DNA of 64,000 nucleotides from Mansonella perstans (taxonomy: Eukaryota; Nematoda; Chromadorea; Rhabditida; Onchocercidae), in the NCBI GenBank assembly GCA_037074765.1, contig JBAMDO010000083.1, forward strand, positions 165,888 to 229,887. The letters run 5' to 3'. Position 1 is the stretch's first letter; every line of letters begins with the position of its first letter. The position numbers and the translations under genes were made by a program. Below the pieces are notes generated by a model. That model was given only the letters and a program-made list of their open reading frames with translations. It searched no databases and was not told the DNA's origin. Below are positions 12,018-24,314 of the stretch, piece by piece.

Positions 12018-13297
12018 TTCATAAGAAAACACTACCGCATCGCTGAATCGTAGACATGTAACAAAATTCGACTAGTCAGCAATTCAATAGTAAATACTGG
12101 TCATATTATAAGATACCAGGAATGCCAGCTGCAAAGTTTTGAAATAAGAATTCTGCCAGCAGCAATTTGTCAAGAGCAAAAGCTATACAGTTTTCTGGAA
12201 CCAATTTACGCGGAAATGACTATCACCAAAAATAAACAATTCGAAATTTTACGAAAAGCAACATAAATTTCGAGTAACAAGTATTGATACAGTATTGCAT
12301 CAGCCTTAGGTAATGGGTTTCAATTCCATGAAAGGTCGCACATATCAGATATTACAACTAATCATTTTACTTGATAGCTAACTTAGTTCAATTGTAATTG
12401 GGGCCGTTTACTCAATGAAATTTGTCGGGGATTCCATGAAAGAATATGAAATGAAAAAGAAAAGTAGACTGTCATAAAGAGACTTCATATTCATGGATTT
12501 CTAACGTGTTTAAATTAAAGACTAAGAAAAAAGGATGGAATATAATTGTAAAGAAGTGAAAAATATTGATGAATTTGAGGGATTCAGAATTGCATGAGTT
12601 CATAGGAAGTGTTGAAATAAAAGAGACAAAATATATTGATAAGAAACGGTGATAAATGATAAAATGATGGAGAGTAAAAGCCGCGATAAGCATCGGTGAT
12701 CAATTAGTTTTATTAGTGATAGAAATTATATTCACAAAATTATTCAGGAAAAATTAAAAATTAAACAGACATCAATTTGCATGTGCTGCTTCCATACAGT
12801 AGCATGCATTTTTATGTGTTTTCTTGAAATTCTACTCCAATTTTTACAAATCATTCTACACTAACAATAAAGCAATCGGAAATTTTCTGCATCAACCGGA
12901 TTTGAACCCGTGATTTCAATTTTCCCATCTGTTCTCTCACATCGACAAAATAGTACATGGAATATAGAGATCTAGAAGAGATGATGGTATGATGGCAAAG
13001 GGCGGAGTTTTCGCTAGCATAGTATCCTATTGATCGCGGCCCATAGCCATCCCTTGGACGGTCCGTGGCCCTATCGCTTGTCTGCATTTTGCACAGAAAC
13101 AGTTTTCTATTTGATTTAGAGTGAATTTGGAGCGTGACACGCGCGTGACGCTCGCGTGAGTTAATTACTTGTCGCATAGATTGTTGTTCAAAAATTTATT
13201 TGCTCATTTTTCATTGGTATCAGTGAAAATGATTGGATGAAAAGAGTTTTTGAAAATGATTGAATTTACTTGAATGTTATAATAATAGGATAGAATA
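12018..13297. other. intergenic region between divergent genes
   Basis: The region between the start of the charged helical protein gene and the start of the CG-1/SWIM gene shows no supported gene. A 108-codon open frame on the minus strand (13177-12851) is compositionally ordinary and has no recognised blocks. The local GC content is higher around 13020-13160, which could mark a promoter or a first non-coding exon. Confidence 0.35.
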
Positions 13298-16200
13298 ATG
13301 CCGGGAGGGAGTAAAAATTTGCGTCCAACATTACGGCGACGTTCAGCTACCATGACATTGGAGGAGCCATCGGAAGATGTCGACGTGGGAGGTGGAATAG
13401 GTGACAGCGGAGTTCATGAGCTGGTCGATGTTGAAGGTGATGCAGCGCCAAGCTTTTCTCGGGAAATAACACCAACAACGAGTAAAATAAAACTTTGTAA
13501 ACGGCAAGTTATATTTTACTAATTAATTCCATTTATTATATCTGATTTTTCACTGAATTTCAAGTTATTCATTGCGAAAATGTTTGTTAATTTAGAGAGA
13601 ATGATGAGGATGAGGATGAAAATCAGCCAGTAATGAAAATTCGTCGTATCACGACCCCAGCATATGCCATTCGACGAATTGATCGGCGTATTTGGCCGAC
13701 GGAAATAGCCCGAAAAAATTATAATTATGGGAAGACGACAGCATATAGTGTACGAAAGGAACAAGAGTTGGCACCCAATCCAAATAATCCTCATTTCTGT
13801 TTTACTGGTCATCAGCGTTTATATCCATATCGATTTTATCTGGACCTTATTCGTAAGTTAATTGACTTTTACATTAGTTTCCACTCATACTTTGGTCTTG
13901 TGAAGATGAATAGTATTTGTTTTCATTGTTACATTGTTTTTCTAGATAATCAAGAAATAAAACACTAGTCAGTGGGAAATTGTACCAAGTTTATTTGCAA
14001 TTGTATAATGTCTTCAGGAAGAGCGAAAAGAGATCCGTCAATAATCAGTTTGGATATGCCAAAGTTAAGACCTGTGGGAGGAACGATAATTGTCTACGAC
14101 TGTCATGGGTTAGGATTTTGCTCCATATTTGAAACTTTACACTTAATTCATGCATTCTTTTGAATTTCTTTCAAAGCAGTACAGGATTACGTTTGATTTT
14201 GCTTATCAGAATTGATCAAAATCGTGCCCTTCACAATGATGGATATCGTTGGGGTCGCTCCAAAGGTGTGAAACTGATTCAGAGTGTTGGCAATAGACTT
14301 GTACGCACGTATCATTTTTTATATGATCCGAACAATCCAGCTGGAGATCCGAGTTTCAAGTATGCTTATTTATTTATATATTTATTTCTTTATTCATTGT
14401 TCATTGTCGTTCTATTTATTTGATTTTTTCTTTTTTTTTTTTTTTTTATAAGTTTTTCTATGCACATTTGCTTATTTACTTGCTGATGATTCAAGAATCG
14501 TTGGTCATTTTACGGAATACCTGCGTATTATGAAGTCTCAGTCTTGAAAAAGTAATATTGACTTTAGGAAGTATCGCTTTTCTTTGAAAGGCGAAAATTA
14601 TGGCATAATGGTCATGCACTATATTGGTGACGAAAAGCATGCAGCGGAAGTTTCAGCCAGAGTAAGGATCATTCTTAAAATTAACAAATAAGCCACAAAT
14701 AGATTTCCATTACTGCTTTATGGTTGTTATTATACGTGCTTCCAAGTGCGCAGCAATAAAGTTGCATTTTTAGAGAAATTTATATTTCACCCAGAACTGA
14801 TCACACAGAAATTTGTTGCAGTTTTTCGGAAATATTTGATCTGATCTAAATGGAATTTATTACTGATATTTTGTGTGCACTGTCTGCAAAATATGTATTT
14901 GAGTAAGGTTATCAGTAGTTTTGGTTTTTTTTCTAGTGCATGAGGAATAATGATCCAATGGCTATGTTAGCATACAGTGAAGCACAACAAGGAGTTGAAG
15001 ATTTACATTCCTTACACTTGTTACCATTACCATTGTTGAATGAACACTCATCGGAAGAAGAGCGGAACAAATTTCGTCAAACTTTGTTGTCCAATATTCA
15101 GGGCCTTCAACGGCAGTTACTGGTGCGTGAATTTCTTAATCTTATAATAAAGCGTAAAATGGGATTTTACTTACATGTTTTATTGTTACTATTTTCATGA
15201 TAGCTCTTTTTTTTTTCAGTGTATTCAGCATATACACAACATTAATAAAACATTTTATACAACCTTATTGCAGTATGAAAATGAGGAAACCTTTGTGGAA
15301 AGAGTTGAGTTCGATGACTGCGGTGCGAATGTGGTTTATTTGTTTTGTTATCCGTTGGTAGAACAGCTAATTGCTGTGGCAGGTTATTTACAACAAGGTA
15401 CACCGTTCCGAACTGTTCAGCTTCTCTACCATACCGAACCAGTCAGCGTTGATTATCACCTTTCCACACTTGCGTTCATGCATCCATTTTTTGAAGGTTA
15501 GATTTGTGATATATTCATCATTACTTATCTTTGTATATATAAATATAAAGTTGAATGAATCATGTTATAGGTGACCAGGTATTACCTATAGCCTTTATGG
15601 TCAGCTCAACTGCATCACCGGATCGTTGTGATGATCATGACAGCTTTTTGTCTACATTATACGACAGATTTAATGAGCTTCTGAATGGTCGCTTTGTGAT
15701 TATTACCGGCCAGAGTCTTTGTTTCACTCCGGATGCCTTTCCGGTTCATCCTTTTTTTTCTCTTTTTTTTTGATTTTAGATAGTTCATTTGCTAAATGTT
15801 TGCTGTGTTGTCTTTGATTTCTCTGTTATTCATTTTTTTAGGCTCGTCGGTACTAGAGAGTTTTGAAAGTTTTGAAGTATGTTTTGTATTTTGTTCGCTG
15901 ATAAGATTTCAGATTGCCGAACATATCCGATGCTGGGATGATTTTAAAAGAGTCAAACTAAGTTATATTGAAACTCTTTTTGGTGGAGCTAATTTGAATG
16001 AATATGCCAGTGATATGAATATTTTGATGAGCTGTACCTATGAGAAACTTTTTGATGAGGTAAACTTGCAAACAAAGTTAATTTTATTTCACTTCATCGG
16101 TAAAGCGCATTAAATAGTTTCTTGGTTATACTAAAATATGGGATGAACCTTAATTTGATTTGAGAATATGTGTTTCGTATATTGCAGATGTGGGGAAAAA

Positions 16201-19149
16201 TAAGTGCGTGTAAACGTTATACAGAACGGCCTGATGTGTACAGTTATTTTGATAATGTTTGGAATGATTTTAAATTTACGAGTTCCATTTGGCATTTGAA
16301 GAATTGCGGTGTTCCAGATGCTGACAAGGGTATAACTTGGCGACCGTGTAGAGGATTAAGTAAGGTAATGCAGCAATTTCACTTACGATAAAAAATGTAG
16401 CCTAAGCATGTGCCAAAGATTATGAGGATTTTTTGTTTCATAGGTAGTGGAACAGAAATATTTGGGTTCATTTGTTTTTCTTTTTTTTTAAAATTTTAAT
16501 ATCAATTCTCTCTTTCTAGCTGGTTTCACAGCTCTGCGATAGTAACGCTCTGCTTGATACTATTATTGTATCGCTGTTTTTATTGTCAAATGCATATCGA
16601 AGGTTGTTTATTGCTGGGTTACATCAATCAGGTGCATGGCGGCTGAAGAAATGTTACAGGGAGCGTTTCCAGCAGAGTCATTTGAAGGTATGATACTGAT
16701 TGAAAATTTCAGATTTTAATTTTGGTGAGATAAAAGGTTCATTATTTGGTTTCAAATGTGAGCAAATTTTTTTTGTTCTGGGTCCATTGCTTGTTTTTCT
16801 TCGTGTTTTGTATTTATAGTTCAAACTTTTGTTAAATTCTTTTCTGTTCAGTTGCCTAAATTACCATATGCACCAGCCATGGAAAATATTGTGATGACCG
16901 CATTCAGCATGTGTCCAAATCGCCCTTACAAAAAGTTGTCGCATGATGGAGTAAATGATAGTTCAGCATTGTCGACCTGTCTTGATAATGAGTATCAAAA
17001 TCACACTAGTTCTCTAGCTACCCAGATTGACTTGCCTTCTACAAGGTAAGCAGATTCCATTATTATTAGTAGACTGAGAAAGTTTTTAATTCAAATGTAG
17101 TGTTTAGACATTCCCGAATACAGCCTTACCTCAAATAAATTAAATATTTTTACAGCAACCAATTTTATTTGCCACTTTTAGATGCAGTTTAATTAATTGT
17201 AATTTTTTATAATCAACACTGTTTTGCAGTAATCTGTTTTGGGAAGGGCATCCTGGATCAAATTTTGAGTTTATTGTCGATGCCGATGACTCGCGTTTGC
17301 CATATTCTAGAAAGTGAGGATTATTTTCTTTTTTCTTTGTAATAAGTATTCTGATTTTTGAAAATGTTAGTTTTAAAACTTTTTTATAAGATTCCAGCAA
17401 ACTTTTTTTCAGCGCTTACGTACGTCTGGTTAGTCCAATGACTTTTGCTGTTCGAGCAAGAGATGGTTCACCGCATGTCGTAGAGGCGACACATCGTGAT
17501 GATCTCGATTCCTTACAGTGGTATTGTAGTTGTGGACTGAGGCAGCGGTGTTCTCATATCGCTAGTGTTATGTAAGTTCTTTCCTTATATTGAATCATTA
17601 TTTCAAGAACGGGTTGAAATAAATAGTTTAATGCTAAAAATGTGATTCGAAAGTTGATGTTTTCGTATATTTAGAAATCGGCGAAATAATACTGTAATCA
17701 TGTAATAATGAGTTTTTGCATAGGATTTGCTATCTATGAAATTACATACAAGAAATTTTTATTGTTCAGAGTATTAATTGTATACTGATCTCAATTTCTT
17801 CAGCCAGAAGATCAACGATTGATGAACGTATTTATGATATATTGAGAAAGAATGCTAAGTTTGTCGAAAATACTGTTTTTTTGCATGTTATCGGGTTCGA
17901 AGTTATTTCATTTTGGAATTAAAATCACTGCAAATACAGATTTAGCGATAATTTTTATTTTCAACTTGTAAATCGTTGTTTTGGAATTAGATTTGAGTTG
18001 CTATTGGGGAGCCTTTCACCTTGAACTTTCTTCCTGAACCTTTTACCCCACAATTTATTGGCTTCTGCAGTGGTCTTCGCCGCGTTTTGAAATTAGGAAA
18101 ATTCATTAAGATATTCCAAATTTTATCCTTCACTCCGAATGTAAACTTCATATTTTAAATGCGATCTGTTGACTTCCAGTTACTAGATTGGCCTGAAGAT
18201 TGTATTATCTAGATCCTCTTTTTAATGCCGTCAGAAAGTTTTATCATTTTATCCCACTTAGTTTGCAAATTAAAAAACACTCTTCCAGTTTTCTGTTGAG
18301 AGTGTTATCAAAGCATGAAATTGCAGCATGTAAGTATTGATAACTACATCATTTTTGAAACAGGTAAGGAATTGAGCTAATTTTTTAAAAAAGGTTAGAA
18401 TCTAAGTAAATTTTAAATGTTTCCGATGAGTTTCTAATGCAAATTAATTACGTATTAAACCAACTGTACGAGGGAAATAGCCTAATACAGTTCATTTAAA
18501 GTAATAGAATACATCACTCTGAATTTCCATTTCTTTCTGGAATTCTTTTTTACTCTGTATAATTAATTGTATTTTTGTAACATTGGTTGTTTTTGTTTGT
18601 TTACTGATCAATTGGATATAGTAATATTTGCTTGCAGTTACGACTGCAGTTTTTTATATACCTTCATTGTCTTGAGTTTTTTTGGTGAACTGGAAAAAAA
18701 AAAAGGTCATTCTTACGTGTGAGATTTTCAAATCTTAATAAGATACTCAAAGACGATAGTCCAGTTCCCGATTTTTATCAACCATTAAATCTATGAAACC
18801 AAATGTTTTGCGTAGAATGGCGATTATTCCATTAAAAAGAAAATAATTTTAAAAGTGTCACATCATCAATTTCGAGTATTCATTTAGTGATCTACATATT
18901 TGACTTATCAATAAAAACATTGGTAAACGCAGCTCAGTTCGTCTCAGATTGACAGCAACTGATGCAGTCGGTTACATCTACCAGGTTCCTATTTCAGGAC
19001 ACGCATCGTATATCCAAATAGCTATAGCAATTTCAGAGCGTGATTCGAAAGTTATAGCGGAAAATGAAGTGTTTTCGATTGTTGTAAGTTTAATGAAATT
19101 AGTTAATTCAGCAGCAGTTGTTATTCAATCCAACTTTCTCATTCCGTGA
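13298..19149 (+). CDS. domesticated MULE-like transposase with CG-1-like and SWIM domains
   Basis: About fifteen exons, about 880 aa. Exon 1 starts at 13298; exon 2 runs from about 13597 to 13852; the exon 1 donor is uncertain. The rest join in phase: 13973-14108, 14180-14359, 14568-14661, 14937-15122, 15220-15496, 15571-15743, 15913-16059, 16188-16364, 16520-16687, 16852-17045, 17230-17313, 17413-17571, 18933-19149. Residues near 160-270 resemble a CG-1 DNA-binding fold (PVGGTIIVYD, HNDGYRWGRSKG, KKYRFSLKG, MVMHYIGDE). Exons 15220-16059 match the core of a MULE transposase family, but the expected first Asp is His (LLYHTEP) and the second is Gly (VIITGQS). Exon 17413-17571 carries a SWIM finger, CSCGLRQRCSH. 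A long intact frame with lost catalytic residues suggests a host DNA-binding role rather than an active element. The CG-1 call is the weakest part. Confidence 0.78.
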
Positions 19150-21127
19150 AGAGAATGGGGTCACCGTTGAAAGCCATGTTGTTTACTTTTTCGATATCAG
19201 CATGTCAAAAATGGTCTCAGATAAAGTCGCTGATTTATTAAGTTAGCAAAATATATTGCATCATGTGTCGAGTATTATTTCTGTTGGAAGAATGTAAAAA
19301 CGAGTGTGGAAGCAAAGTAGTGTCGATAATTATGTAGTATCATAATCAATTGGGAATTAAGGTTTTTTTTTTTTTTTTGATTGTTGATTGAAGTAGACAA
19401 GTTTGATCATATTTTATGCGATGCTGTACAAAATTCAAAACTGAGCTGGGATATTTTACAGTGATGTTCGATTACGATGGATTTTTTTGAGATTAGCTAT
19501 CAAAAAATTTATCAACAACACCTGATGTATTCAAATGTTATTGTTTCATTCATTTAAGAACCATTAAAGTCACGTCGAAAAAGTCATCGCTTGTCATTTC
19601 ACCACAATTTGCAATAACTCCTTGAAGTGAAAAGAAAATTTCAAGTTGAGCTTGAGTGAAAAAATAAAATTTGAGCTATCTCAGAGAAGTTCAAAGCTGC
19701 ACTTCCGAACTACACTTGGACAAGCTTTCATCCTTGAAAAGTTGGATATGTTCGAGGTTATTAATATGTCCTGATTTCCTGAAAATCTAGATGTGTTCAA
19801 AGCATTGCTGACAATATGTTTTGATCCACTTGCAATTCCATGGAATTAAGCATTGGAGTTACTTCATTTTTACAAATTATTTTAAATTCCCACAAACAAT
19901 TTTAAGTATTGTTGTGAAAAGCGTCATTAAATTTGAACTGGAAATTTTTCAGAGAATAATACCTTCAACTATTTGTTTAGCATAATGAAAGCATTGTACA
20001 CTGCAAATAAGAAAATCCGAGAACTTGCAACTTTTAAATGTATCAACAAATTTTAATTTAACACTGGAAATATATTGTTGAACTTCATGATAAGATTAAT
20101 TACACATTGCTGTTTAAAATCCTCTCATACAAAATATTAAATTCATCATTGGTATCAATTTATTAACTGTTACTTTGATTTCTCATTTCTTATAATTTGA
20201 TACAACATGGCGAATAAAAGTTGAAATAGTGAAATTTTTTGAAGCTTAAAGATTGTTAATGATTACTGACCGTATGGGACGATAGAGTAAGTGATTACCG
20301 ATACAGAGCGATGCATGCATGTGATTATAAAATGGGATCCAAAACAAAGGTGAATGAATACTTTAGGCAGGAGGATAGTTCCGCAGTCAATCCCAATTGT
20401 TGATTTACTTTATTCAAGGTGGATAGGCGTAAGGACTTACTGATCTTTTTGAAAAGTTTCCATATTTGATCGCTGATTCCATGTCCTGTTTTCGTCTTTC
20501 AGTTGCGATTTGGTATGTGTACTCCATTTTATCCTCACTTGTTTGATCACCACTTATATTTTTTTCTAATTGCTTTAGTCCAGTTACTGTTCAATATGTG
20601 TTCCAGTAAAAGTCGCTTAATAGTCTTGTCAGTTCTGATTTACAAGACTTTCTGCAAATCATTCGTGATCTCTTCTGTATAAAAAAAAAAAAAAAAGAAA
20701 ATTCTACCATCAAAGCTATAAGTTGCGATGGTAAAAAATAATATTTTCTCAAGTTTTTACTTATTCTACGACATCATGAACCGTCAGATTAATAAGAAAT
20801 GCAATACCAGTTGTATGGGTTAATTTCTATTGCCATATCTTTTTTTTCAATTTGGATTTTTACGATAATAATGGTCGTAATTCTTGACCGAATCTAAATG
20901 CAAGATCTTTTTTTCTGACAGATTTTCTTGCAGTGTTTCCAAAAATATTTAATTTTGAAATGAATTAGTTTGGATAAGATCTGAAACTATGACACAAACA
21001 TACTCTATTAATTTTTGTATAAAAAATAGGCCATTATGCTCAGAATCTGAACTATGACCGTTCCTCATTTTGCAGTGTATCTCTTTTCATCAATCATTGT
21101 TTTCCAGTGGTATATTAATATTTGTCT
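19150..21127. other. intergenic, AT-rich, no gene seen
   Basis: No open frame with recognisable sequence or good splice partners was found. Homopolymer tracts occur near 19361-19378 (T) and 20681-20696 (A). It lies between the stop of the CG-1/SWIM gene and the left arm of the large inverted repeat. Confidence 0.45.
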
Positions 21128-21708
21128 TTTAAGAATTATCTAATGTCTCTCAAAATAAGAAATGAAATCTTTTTGATCTGTCTCTTTTCTTGATGAAAGA
21201 GATTAAATTTTAAGTTTTGAAGAATTTTCAGTGAAAAATTTGGCGAATAATAATATATCTTATCCTATCAAGAATTTCGAAACTGTATCAAGCAATTTTT
21301 GGAGGACTGTTGCTCTATTTGGGTACAATTTTGTCACACTGTTATTAATTGTACATCAATTAATTTTTTAGCTAAAATAATAATATTTAGTTGCTTTATC
21401 CCTTATGATGAAATGCAATTAAATGTAAAGTATGGGTAACTAAATTTAGCTAAACGAGAAATGTGCGTCATAAACCTTCTTTTGTTAACACGATCACATC
21501 TATTTTCCTTCCATTTTTGAACTATTATCGTTCTGACGAATTGGGTTAAAAATGAAAATGAAATTTGCTATTTATTTGAAATGACAACTATTAGGTTTTC
21601 ATAATTATAGCTGAGGAATCTGGTGAAAAGAACAGTAAAAGAAAAACAAATACATTTTTCAGTGGTCAAAACTCAAATTTCGTGTTCGTTCAGTTTGCTG
21701 TTGGATTG

Positions 21709-21740
<32 letters not shown>

Positions 21741-22480
21741 CTTTTTACGCCAACGTATTGATTATCAAACTTTGTGCTAATTGTTACTGTCCTTGTTTTC
21801 ATTTATAAAAAAAAAGTTAGAGAAAATATAAACACCGTTTGAAATTAATTGGCTACGTAATTAATTATTGATTAAATGGAAACAAGAACAAATAACAAAA
21901 ATATTAGAAATGAATTTCAGCAATGATCCAAATCAATAGCATTCGAATATGTTTGGCTAATAAGGTTACAATTCCAATATATATATATAGTATAGCAAAA
22001 TTAAAAATATTAAGCAATTACGAATCTCTGGAACTAACGATTATAACAATTTCATTAGCAAATTTCATTTTCATTTTTAACCCAATTCGTCAGAACAATA
22101 ATAGTTCAAAAATGAAAGGAAAGTAGATGTGATCATGTCAACAAAAGAAGATTTATGACTCACCCTTCTCGTTTGGCTAAATACTTTACATTTAATTGCA
22201 TTTTCATCATAACAAATAAAGCAACTAAATATTATTGTTTTAGCTAAAGAGATATACAACTAATAACAGTGTGACAAAATTGTACCCAAATAGAGCAATA
22301 GTCCTCCAAAAATTGCTTGATACAGTTTCGAAATTCTTGATAGGATAAGATATATTATTATTCGCCAAGTTTTTCGCTGGAAATTCTTCAAAACTTAAAA
22401 TTTAATCTCTTTCATCAAGAAAAGAGACAGATCAAAAAGATTTCATTTCTTATTTTGAAAGACAATAGATAATTCTTAAA
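21128..22480. repeat. large imperfect inverted repeat (arms about 430 bp, spacer 485 bp)
   Basis: The left arm 21128-21570 is repeated in reverse complement at 22056-22480. By eye the arms agree at roughly nine bases in ten, with a few small indels. Matching landmarks include TTTAAGAATTATC at the outer ends, GCAATTTTTGGAGGACT in the middle and GACGAATTGGGTTAAAAATG near the inner ends. The 485-bp spacer holds a T run of nearly 30 bp (about 21708-21736). There is no open frame resembling a transposase and no clear target-site duplication. It could be a foldback or MITE-like element, or a local inverted duplication. If transcribed it would form a long hairpin RNA. Confidence 0.85.
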
Positions 22481-24314
22481 TTACGTAAATTTGATAATTT
22501 ATGATTTTTTTAAAAAAAGGAAAAAAAGTGAGTTTTTTTCACAATGGATTCACTTCAGTGAAATGATAATACTATCTTAGCTAAGACAGTACTTGGAATC
22601 ATATTAACTGGTATAGGTGTCTTAATTTAGAACAAAACATATTAGCATCAAAAATTAAAAATAATTTTCATTACGCAATAATTCCCATCAGATTATTAAA
22701 TTTTCTGAAAGCATTGAATCATTCTTATCCAAATATTTCAGTGCATGCTTATCCAATCATCCTTATCAAAATAGTTCAAAACTTATACTAATAAATCAAT
22801 TCGACGATTTTGTCTGAACCATCGAGAAATTGAACTGATTTGCAAAGAAGTATAATTAATTTTTTTTCTTCTTGTTTTTAGAAAATTTTAAGCAAAATCA
22901 AAGTGTATATTTTACCTTTTCGAATCAATTTCCAGTTTATATAATCAATTCTTTAAATACATTTGAAGCAAAAATACACAATGGATAATTAGTTCTTTCT
23001 GTGCTGCCAATCTAATCGATTGATCACACAAAAATTCCAGTCTTAGAGATCATCTTTTATATAAAATAACTGCTAAATATAAAAATGTACAGATAGTCTT
23101 GTTATGTTGACCTATGTTTAACTAAATATATTAATTCATTTTTATTCATTTATTGGTTATTTATATATATGTAATAACTCGCTGATGAAGAATGTTAAAA
23201 CTGGCTCTAAAATTTATCTGATAAAATCTAACGGAATTTGTGCCAGCGTTTTGAGCGAAGGGAATCAAGATGATAGAATCAAAACAGATCGCATTTGCAG
23301 AGAATTACAATTTTTGTTGTTAACAACTAATTCTAATGGTAATTTTTGAATTTTTATTGGTAACTACCAACCTTTGATTAGTACTTGAAGTTTTAAGTTA
23401 TAAGCCATGTAATTGAAATGCAAATCAAGTTTTTTGATTAATGATTTCAACCATTTCATATGGATAAAAAAGTTAAATTGAAAAAAAAAAAATATAAAGA
23501 AATGAAATCAGATAATAACATTTGCCAATCAAAGGCATCACCAATTAATAATGTTTTTATCGCGAATAGAGTGTAACCAATTAATAATGTTTTTATTGCG
23601 AATAGAGTGTCACCAATGTCATATTATTGCTTTATTCGTGAATGTGATAGCAAATGTATAAGCAATCTTTTTCAATGTTTACAATTAATTTGTATAAAAA
23701 TTTTGCTAAACATAGTTTTTTAACTGATGCAAGCAACTTTGATCGTTTTGGAAAGGAAGAGAAAAAGAGAGAGGAAGAGAGGGAAATGGAGAACATTTTG
23801 AAATGTTGAAATGAAAAAGATGAACGATGAGTATGTTTGTTTGCATTCATGAAGGCTTATCAAACTTGTTTTCATCCATTATATTACATTAACCATCCTT
23901 CCCGTTTCCTTCCATATTTCATTTTCATTATTAAAAATTCTTCCAGTTGCTGCTAAACATAACTTTTCATTAAAAATCATTGTACGGCATTTATTGCTGT
24001 GAGAAATTATTTTTTTTTTTGTTTTTTGAAATCATTCAGCAGCTAGCTTTATTTTCTTTTTTTTTTAAATGATAACTTCAATTTCTTCTTCATCCAAATT
24101 TTTTAATAATTATTCATCTTGTTCATTCGTTAGTGAAATTGCCATCATTATTTTTTTCATCTGCATATTATTTAATTGTTGAAATGCTTTGCTAAAAATG
24201 ACATCAGTTCAAAAATTTCTATGAACTATTCAAAATCAGTTTATTATTTGCAGAAAAATGCTCGACTGATTTATTTGGGCCAAAGTGTGTGTGGATGTGA
24301 AATTATATGCCAAG
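22481..24314. other. intergenic, AT-rich, upstream of the ABC transporter gene
   Basis: No supported gene. The stretch contains the 36-bp tandem duplication at 23541-23612 and purine- or pyrimidine-rich tracts near 23750-23790 and 24010-24070. The promoter of the downstream transporter gene is expected at the right end. Confidence 0.4.
23541..23612. repeat. 36-bp tandem duplication
   Basis: Two adjacent 36-bp copies, 23541-23576 and 23577-23612, differ at about two positions (C/T in the ATCGCG/ATTGCG segment and the penultimate base). A degenerate continuation follows at 23613. No coding capacity was seen. Confidence 0.85.

Noticed and set aside
12890..12930. tRNA T-arm-like sequence on the minus strand (GGGTTCAAATCC)
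   Set aside because: The T stem has a mismatch and no matching 5' acceptor strand, D arm or anticodon arm is found at proper spacing, so no tRNA is called.
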